Shown in pieces: positions 1 to 4,108 of a stretch of DNA of 8,436 bases; the stretch's first letter is position 1, and each line of letters starts with the position of its first letter. The notes under the pieces are model-generated. The model saw only the letters and a list, made by a program, of their open reading frames with translations, searched no databases and had not been told where the DNA came from. Origin of the DNA: Ilumatobacteraceae bacterium (GTDB taxonomy: Bacteria > Actinomycetota > Acidimicrobiia > Acidimicrobiales > Ilumatobacteraceae); NCBI GenBank assembly GCA_007122945.1, contig SKSP01000415.1, positions 1-8,436 of the forward strand. The letters are read 5' to 3'. A program made the translations under genes and the position numbers.

Positions 1-1
1 C

Positions 2-814
2 AACCGGATGATCGGGCACCCGTACACGAAGGTGATGAACTCGAACAACGACGTCGACATGGCGGCCGCCCTGATCGTCTGCTCGGTCGAAGCGGCCCGC
101 CGACTCGGCGTGGACGAGGACCGGTGGGTGTTCCCGCACAGCGGCGCCGACTGCCACGAGCACCCGCACGTCTCGCACCGCGACACGTTCGCCGAGACAC
201 CGGCGATCGAACGCGGCGGCCGGGCGGCGCTCGAGCTCGCCGGCACGTCGATCGACGAGGTCGCGCTCGTCGACCTGTACTCGTGCTTCCCCTCCGCGGT
301 GCAGCTCGGCGCCCGGGCGCTCGGCCTCGACCCGTACGACCCCGACCGACCGCTGACGCTGACCGGTGGGCTGTCGTTCGCCGGCGGTCCGTGGAACAAC
401 TACGTCACGCACGCCATCGCCACGATGGTCGAGCGACTGCGCGAGCGCCCGGGCGACACCGGGCTCGTGTGGGCGAACGGCGGCTACTGCACGAAGCACT
501 CCTTCGGCGTGTACGGCACCGAGCCGCCGGCCGCCGGCTTCCGCCACGCCGACCCGCAGGCCGAGATCGACGCGCTCCCTCGCCGCGACCTCGCCGACCC
601 GGCCGATGCCGCGGGGCCGGCGACGATCGAGGCGTACACCGTGATGCACGACCGCGACGGCGCGCCCGAGCGGGCGATCGCAGCATGCCTGCTGCCCGAC
701 GGTCGACGCGCGTGGGGTGCATCCGAGGCGCCCGACGTGCGCACCGCGCTCCTCGACGGCGAGTGGGTCGACGCCACCGCCACCCTCACCCCCGACGGCA
801 CCCTCCAGCTGTAA
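2..814 (+). CDS. Thiolase-like (SCP2-thiolase-like / TLP1-type) acetyl-CoA acetyltransferase family protein, 3' part
   Basis: The frame is open to the left edge (reads N-R-M-I-G-H-P), so the N-terminal half, including the region of the thiolase nucleophilic Cys, is missing. Numbering from the Met at base 8: PYTKVMNSNNDVDMAAALI (5-23) is the mid-protein signature of mycobacterial-type thiolase-like proteins. DLYSCFPSAVQ (89-99) sits where canonical thiolases carry the HEAF-type His. TGGLSFAGGPWNNY (119-132) replaces the canonical GHP motif with GGP, and NGGYCTKHSFGVY (157-169) holds the C-terminal Cys/His region. Residues from about 203 to 268 look like the extra C-terminal domain of TLP1-type proteins. 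The family resembles CoA-binding SCP2-thiolase-like proteins, some of which are thought to lack true thiolase activity, so the reaction is uncertain; a role in fatty-acid or steroid CoA metabolism is inference. The TAA stop is at 812-814 and the repeat array begins 6 bp later. Confidence 0.85.
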   Translation, partial: NRMIGHPYTKVMNSNNDVDMAAALIVCSVEAARRLGVDEDRWVFPHSGADCHEHPHVSHRDTFAETPAIERGGRAALELAGTSIDEVALVDLYSCFPSAVQLGARALGLDPYDPDRPLTLTGGLSFAGGPWNNYVTHAIATMVERLRERPGDTGLVWANGGYCTKHSFGVYGTEPPAAGFRHADPQAEIDALPRRDLADPADAAGPATIEAYTVMHDRDGAPERAIAACLLPDGRRAWGASEAPDVRTALLDGEWVDATATLTPDGTLQL

Positions 815-820
815 CGCCCC

Positions 821-1064
821 GAACCGTCTGCCGGAACCGGCCGAGATCGGTCGATCGGCGCGGACGGTTCGGGTGATGGGACGCGAACCGTCTGCCGGAA
901 CCGGCCGAGATCGATCGATCGGCGCGGACGGTTCGGGTGATGGGACGCGAACCGTCTGCCGGAACCGGCCGAGATCGGCCGATCGGCGCGGACGGTTCGG
1001 GTGAGGGGACGCGAACCGTCTGCCGGAACCGGCCGGAAACGGTCGATCGGCGCGGACGGTTCGG
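821..1064 (+). repeat. Array 1: four tandem copies of a 52-bp hairpin element, 64-bp period
   Basis: Copies lie at 821-872, 885-936, 949-1000 and 1013-1064, separated by 12-bp linkers (GTGATGGGACGC twice, then GTGAGGGGACGC), so the period is exactly 64 bp. Each copy can fold on itself. The outer arms are GAACCGTC and GACGGTTC; copy 1 extends them to 10 bp with CCGAACCGTC/GACGGTTCGG. Next come a T/GCG internal loop, a GCCG/CGGC stem, a GAAC/AT internal loop, then an inner stem with 5' arm CGGCCG. Its 3' arm is CGGTCG, CGATCG, CGGCCG and CGGTCG in copies 1-4. The terminal loop is AGAT in copies 1-3 and GAAA in copy 4. The array fills the 250-bp gap between convergent genes, 6 bp from the thiolase-like stop and directly touching the lipoprotein stop. 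It could act as a bidirectional terminator, an mRNA 3'-end stabiliser or a REP-like mobile repeat. No U-tract follows. Confidence 0.95.
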
Positions 1065-1931
1065 CTACTCGACGATCTCGCCGCCGGCGAGGGTGCCGCG
1101 ATCGGGGCACGTCTCGAACAGGAACGACTCGGTCGCGGGGACCTCGACGTCGGTGACGAGGCTCGGGTCGGACGGGATCGGGACGACCTGGGCGTCGAAG
1201 TCGTCGGTGGCGACCTCGACGAGTCGGGCGAGGTCGTCGGGAAGATCGAGCTCGGGGAGGATCTCGCCGGGGTCGCGCACGGCGAGCGCGGCGAGCCACG
1301 CGGCGGCCAGCCCGTCGAGGGCGTCGTCGTCCGCTCCCGCCGCGACGAGGGCGTCGAGCGCCCGGGCGGAACGCCGCGCGTACGGACCGATGAAGCCGTC
1401 GGCGGCGACCTCGGCCTCGTCGGCCAGCGCGTCGGGCCAGTTGTCGATCATGTCGTCGACCGCTGCGGCGACGACCGGCGACGCCACGACCTCGAGCCGG
1501 GCGGCCTCGATCGGGTCGTCGGCGAACGACGCCGCCACGGCGGCCACCTGGAACGAGCCGGCGAAGCGGCTCCACGCTCGGCACACGACGTCCTCGTCGT
1601 CGAGCCCGGGCACGCCGATCTCGGGCAACGTCGGCTCGGTCACCGGCACCTCGTCGATCTCGATGCCGGGCGCCTCGGTGACGACCGTCGTGGTGTCGTC
1701 GTCGCCGGTGTCGGGCTCGACCGGGTCCGTGCCGTCGGGATCGGTGGCGGGCGCCTCGGTCATTGGCGTCTCGGTCGTCGGCGCTGTCGTGACCCCCGCA
1801 CCGTCGTCGTCGGACGAGCAGGCGATCGCGGTCAGCGCCAGCACGGCGGCGATCGCGAAGGTTCGCACCGCCGGCCGCCGCCCACTCCCGCCGTGCCGGT
1901 CGTACGGGTGCCGGACGGACGGGTGGCTCAT
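1065..1931 (-). CDS. Putative secreted lipoprotein of unknown function
   Basis: 288 aa. The N-terminus has an Arg-rich n-region (RHPYDRHGGSGRR) and a hydrophobic stretch of about 24-37 (VRTFAIAAVLALTAIA) ending at Cys38 in the context TAIAC-SS. This resembles a lipobox, so the protein is probably lipid-anchored on the outer face of the membrane. The -3 residue is Ala rather than the preferred Leu, which weakens the call. Residues 39-110 are a low-complexity Asp/Thr/Pro/Glu linker typical of actinobacterial surface lipoproteins. The C-terminal part (about 111-288) looks alpha-helical and Ala/Asp-rich, with two Cys (C117, C275) that could form a disulfide outside the cell. I do not recognise this domain. 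The ATG at 1931 gives a complete signal peptide; a GTG at Val22 would leave almost no n-region. The TAG stop (complement of 1065-1067) abuts repeat copy 4. It is divergent from the nucleoside hydrolase. Confidence 0.8.
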   Translation of the reverse strand: MSHPSVRHPYDRHGGSGRRPAVRTFAIAAVLALTAIACSSDDDGAGVTTAPTTETPMTEAPATDPDGTDPVEPDTGDDDTTTVVTEAPGIEIDEVPVTEPTLPEIGVPGLDDEDVVCRAWSRFAGSFQVAAVAASFADDPIEAARLEVVASPVVAAAVDDMIDNWPDALADEAEVAADGFIGPYARRSARALDALVAAGADDDALDGLAAAWLAALAVRDPGEILPELDLPDDLARLVEVATDDFDAQVVPIPSDPSLVTDVEVPATESFLFETCPDRGTLAGGEIVE

Positions 1932-1937
1932 CGCCTC

Positions 1938-1943
1938 ATCGTG
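1938..1943 (-). promoter_or_regulatory. Possible -10 hexamer of the lipoprotein gene (leaderless)
   Basis: On the minus strand CACGAT ends 6 nt before the ATG at 1931. It is a one-mismatch fit to the actinobacterial TAnnnT -10, at the distance expected if transcription begins at the start codon. Only GAGG two bases before the ATG resembles a Shine-Dalgarno site, and that is too close. The call rests on position as much as sequence. Confidence 0.3.
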
Positions 1944-1956
1944 CCACGGCGCGTGA

Positions 1957-1962
1957 CAAGCT
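1957..1962 (+). promoter_or_regulatory. Possible -10 hexamer of the nucleoside hydrolase gene (leaderless)
   Basis: CAAGCT ends 7 nt before the ATG at 1970 and differs from TAnnnT at the first base. No purine-rich ribosome site precedes the ATG. It has the same pattern GTGnCAnGnT seen before the divergent lipoprotein gene, which raises confidence slightly. With only 38 bp between the two start codons, both promoters must be packed here, with any -35 regions lying inside the opposite gene. Confidence 0.3.
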
Positions 1963-1969
1963 TCTCGGC

Positions 1970-2896
1970 ATGCCGCGGCCCCGGATCGTGCTCGACTGCG
2001 ACCCCGGCCACGACGACGCCGTCGCCATCGTGGTCGCCGCCCACACGACCGAGCTGCTCGGCATCACGACCGTCGGCGGGAACGCGTCGCTCGAGCACAC
2101 CACCTACAACGCGTGCGTCCTGCGCGACCTGCTCGGCCTCGACGCCGAGGTGCACGCAGGCGCCGCCCGGCCGCTCGTCGCCGCCCCGCAGCACGCGGCA
2201 GCCGTCCACGGGGAGTCGGGCCTCGACGGGGCCGACCTCCCCGAACCGTCCCGCGGTCCCGACGGCGCCGACGCGGTCGGTTTCATCGTCGAGACGTGCC
2301 GTCGCCACGACGACGTCTGGTTGGTGCCGACCGGTCCGCTGACCAACATCGCCCTCGCGCTGCGGGCGGCGCCCGACCTCGCCGACCACGTCGCCGGCAT
2401 CTCGCTGATGGGTGGCGGGACGTTCGGCAACCGCACGCCGACCGCCGAGTTCAACATCTGGGCCGACCCGGAGGCCGCGGCGATGGTGTTCGACAGCGGC
2501 CTGCCGCTCGTGATGTCCGGGCTCGACGTGACCCACACGTTCCTCGCCACGCCGGACCGGATCGACACGGTCACCGCGCTCGAGGGTCGGCTCGCTGGCG
2601 TGCTCGCCGACCTGTTCCGGTTCTTCTCGGGCACCTACGTCGCCCGCCACGACCGGATCGACGGCGCCCCCGTCCACGACCCGCTCGCCGTCCTCGCGCT
2701 CAGCCGGCCGGAGCTGTTCGAACGGGTTCGACGACACGTCGCCGTCGAGACCCGCGGTGAGCTCACCCGGGGCATGACCGTCGTCGACCAGCGCACCCTC
2801 GTCGACCGACCGGCCCCGAACTGCGACCTCGTCGTCGCCGTCGACGCGGACGCCGCCTGGCAGGTCGTCGTCGACGCCATCGCCGCCTCCCCCTGA
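1970..2896 (+). CDS. Inosine-uridine-preferring nucleoside hydrolase family protein (IUNH)
   Basis: 308 aa, the usual length for the family. These enzymes cleave the N-glycosidic bond of nucleosides to give ribose and a free base in cytosolic salvage or catabolism. The N-terminal signature DCDPGHDDA (9-17) supplies the calcium/ribose-binding aspartates (D11, D15, D16). GGN (36-38), TGPLTN (121-126), LMGGG (146-150) and EFNIWADPEAA (160-170, including N162) match the conserved core. PVHDPLAVL (234-242) carries the H236-D237 pair, where His is the leaving-group acid in characterised members and Asp completes the calcium site. All key residues are present, so it should be active; purine versus pyrimidine preference cannot be read with confidence. 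No signal peptide is present. The TGA stop (2894-2896) overlaps the first two bases of a hairpin repeat. It is divergent from the lipoprotein gene and upstream of the dehydrogenase. Confidence 0.93.
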   Translation: MPRPRIVLDCDPGHDDAVAIVVAAHTTELLGITTVGGNASLEHTTYNACVLRDLLGLDAEVHAGAARPLVAAPQHAAAVHGESGLDGADLPEPSRGPDGADAVGFIVETCRRHDDVWLVPTGPLTNIALALRAAPDLADHVAGISLMGGGTFGNRTPTAEFNIWADPEAAAMVFDSGLPLVMSGLDVTHTFLATPDRIDTVTALEGRLAGVLADLFRFFSGTYVARHDRIDGAPVHDPLAVLALSRPELFERVRRHVAVETRGELTRGMTVVDQRTLVDRPAPNCDLVVAVDADAAWQVVVDAIAASP

Positions 2897-3009
2897 ACCG
2901 TCCGCGCCGATCGACCGGAACCGGCCGATCCCGGCAGACGGAACCCGCCCGACCACCCCGAACCGTCCGCGCCGATCGACCGATTCCGGCCGATCCCGGC
3001 AGACGGAAC
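2895..3009 (-). repeat. Array 2: two copies of the same hairpin element, inverted relative to array 1
   Basis: Copies lie at 2895-2944 and 2960-3009 (start-to-start 65 bp, 15-bp linker). Read on the minus strand they keep the architecture of array 1: inner stem CGGCCG with CGGTCG, mid stem GCCG/CGGC, T opposite GCG. The terminal loop is GTTC in the left copy and GAAT in the right one, and the internal loop is GGAT instead of GAAC. The outer arm is GTTCCGTC opposite GACGGTTC, so the two A/T pairs next to the tip are lost and about 5-6 pairs remain. The left copy begins inside the TGA stop codon of the nucleoside hydrolase. The right copy ends 9 bp before the proposed -10 of the dehydrogenase, so it occupies the -35 region. 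Confidence 0.92.
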
Positions 3010-3018
3010 GGGGGCGGG

Positions 3019-3024
3019 TACGGT
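3019..3024 (+). promoter_or_regulatory. Probable -10 hexamer of the dehydrogenase gene (leaderless)
   Basis: TACGGT fits the actinobacterial TAnnnT -10 and ends exactly 7 nt before the ATG at 3032, where transcription would start at or next to the A of ATG. No Shine-Dalgarno-like sequence lies just upstream of the ATG. The -35 region would fall within hairpin copy 6, with no clear TTGACA-like match. Confidence 0.5.
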
Positions 3025-3031
3025 CGGGCGC

Positions 3032-4099
3032 ATGCGTGCGGCGGTGATGCGGGACTGGGAGCTGCGGGTCGACGAGGTGCCCGACCCCGAACCCGGGCCG
3101 GGGCAGGTGCTCACCCGGGTGCTGGCGTGCGGGATCTGCGGCAGCGACCTGCACATGCTGCGCCACGGCGCCGAGCTGCGGGCCCGCGAGGTCGAGCTGG
3201 CCGACGAGTTCGGGCCCGACCCGAACGCGTTGCGCCCGGTGGTGTTCGAGCCGCACCTCGACACCGTGATGGGCCACGAGTACTGCTGCGAGGTGATCGG
3301 CCTCGGCGCCGGCGTCACCGGCGTGTCGGAGGGCGACGTGGTGGTCGGGATGCCGGTCGCGCTCGACGCCGACGGGCTCCACACCGTCGGCTACTCCAAC
3401 CGCTACCCGGGCGGGTACGCCGAGCTGATGGTGCTCGACGCGGCCCTCCTGAACCGGGTGCCCGACGGGGTGCCGCCGCGGCTGGCGGCGCTGACCGAAC
3501 CGCTCGCCGTCGGCGTGCACGCCGTCGCCAAGAGCCGCACCGACCAGGCCCACGCCGCGGTCGTGCTCGGGCTCGGCCCGGTCGGTCTGGCGTGCGTCGC
3601 CGAGCTGAAGGTGCGCGGCATCGGGCCGGTCGTGGGCGCCGACTTCTCCTCGCGCCGCCGACGCCTCGCCGAACACCTCGGCTGCGACGTCGTCGTCGAC
3701 CCGCGCGTGCAGCCGGCGGTCGCCGCGTGGCGCGAGGTCGACGGCCAGCGGCCCCTCGTCGTGTTCGAAGCTGTCGGTGTGCCCGGCATGATCGACGCGG
3801 CGATGCGGATGGCGCCCCGCGACACCCAGGTCCTGGTGGTCGGGGTGTGCATGCAGCGCGACCACATCCACCCGATGTCGGCGATCGGCCGGGAGCTGAA
3901 CGTGCAGTTCGCGCTCGGCTACACACCCGACGAGTTCGCCGGATCGCTGACGAAGATCGCCGACGGGGCGGTCGACCTCGAGCCGCTGCTGACCGGATCG
4001 GTGACCGTCGAGGGAGTACCCGGGGCGTTCGCCGACCTCGCCGATCCCGAGGAGCACGCCAAGATCCTCGTGGAGCCGGACGGGACGTCGGGCGCGTAG
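3032..4099 (+). CDS. Zinc-dependent medium-chain alcohol dehydrogenase-like protein (atypical MDR)
   Basis: 355 aa, normal for the MDR superfamily: an N-terminal GroES-like catalytic domain followed by a Rossmann domain. Such enzymes oxidise alcohols or polyols, or reduce the matching carbonyls, with NAD(P). Catalytic-zinc residues are visible: C36 in CGICGSD (33-39), the GHE motif (81-83) with H82 and E83, and E156 in TEPLAVG. The nucleotide motif GLGPVG is at 180-185, and D204 at the end of the second strand (VVGADFSSRRR) suggests NAD over NADP. The usual four-Cys structural zinc lobe is absent; that region instead reads GLHTVGYSNRYPGGYAE. The spacing from C36 to H82 (46 residues) is about 20 longer than usual. 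The substrate is unknown. The ATG is supported by a leaderless-type -10. The next gene starts 9 bp after the stop. Confidence 0.9.
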   Translation: MRAAVMRDWELRVDEVPDPEPGPGQVLTRVLACGICGSDLHMLRHGAELRAREVELADEFGPDPNALRPVVFEPHLDTVMGHEYCCEVIGLGAGVTGVSEGDVVVGMPVALDADGLHTVGYSNRYPGGYAELMVLDAALLNRVPDGVPPRLAALTEPLAVGVHAVAKSRTDQAHAAVVLGLGPVGLACVAELKVRGIGPVVGADFSSRRRRLAEHLGCDVVVDPRVQPAVAAWREVDGQRPLVVFEAVGVPGMIDAAMRMAPRDTQVLVVGVCMQRDHIHPMSAIGRELNVQFALGYTPDEFAGSLTKIADGAVDLEPLLTGSVTVEGVPGAFADLADPEEHAKILVEPDGTSGA

Positions 4100-4102
4100 T
4101 CT
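4097..4102 (+). promoter_or_regulatory. Probable -10 hexamer of the S9 peptidase gene, overlapping the upstream stop codon
   Basis: TAGTCT matches TAnnnT, and its first three bases are the TAG stop of the dehydrogenase. It ends 6 nt before the GTG start at 4109, the leaderless spacing. No ribosome-binding sequence lies between the genes, so either a leaderless mRNA starts here or the peptidase is read through from the dehydrogenase by reinitiation. Confidence 0.45.
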
Positions 4103-4108
4103 CGCGGC

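Noticed and set aside
821..872. Classical rho-independent terminator after the thiolase-like gene
   Set aside because: The hairpin is strong but no T-run follows any copy, so it is not called as an intrinsic terminator; a termination role remains possible.
821..1064. CRISPR array
   Set aside because: The 52-bp units are palindromic and the 12-bp linkers are almost identical, so there are no unique spacers, and no cas genes are nearby. It is a tandem hairpin repeat.
484..1584. Minus-strand open frame spanning array 1
   Set aside because: It overlaps two well-supported genes in other frames and translates the repeat in changing phases, since 64 is not a multiple of three. Composition is Arg-rich shadow.
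2241..2272. Seventh hairpin copy inside the nucleoside hydrolase gene (CCGAACCGTC followed by GACGG)
   Set aside because: Only the 10-base outer arm and a short GACGG match; the inner CGGCCG stem is missing and the segment encodes aligned family residues. Chance similarity.
1928..4057. Long minus-strand open frame of about 709 codons
   Set aside because: It lies opposite the nucleoside hydrolase and dehydrogenase, runs straight through the repeat array, and has the His/Arg/Asp/Val-rich composition of a high-GC antisense shadow with no recognisable motif.
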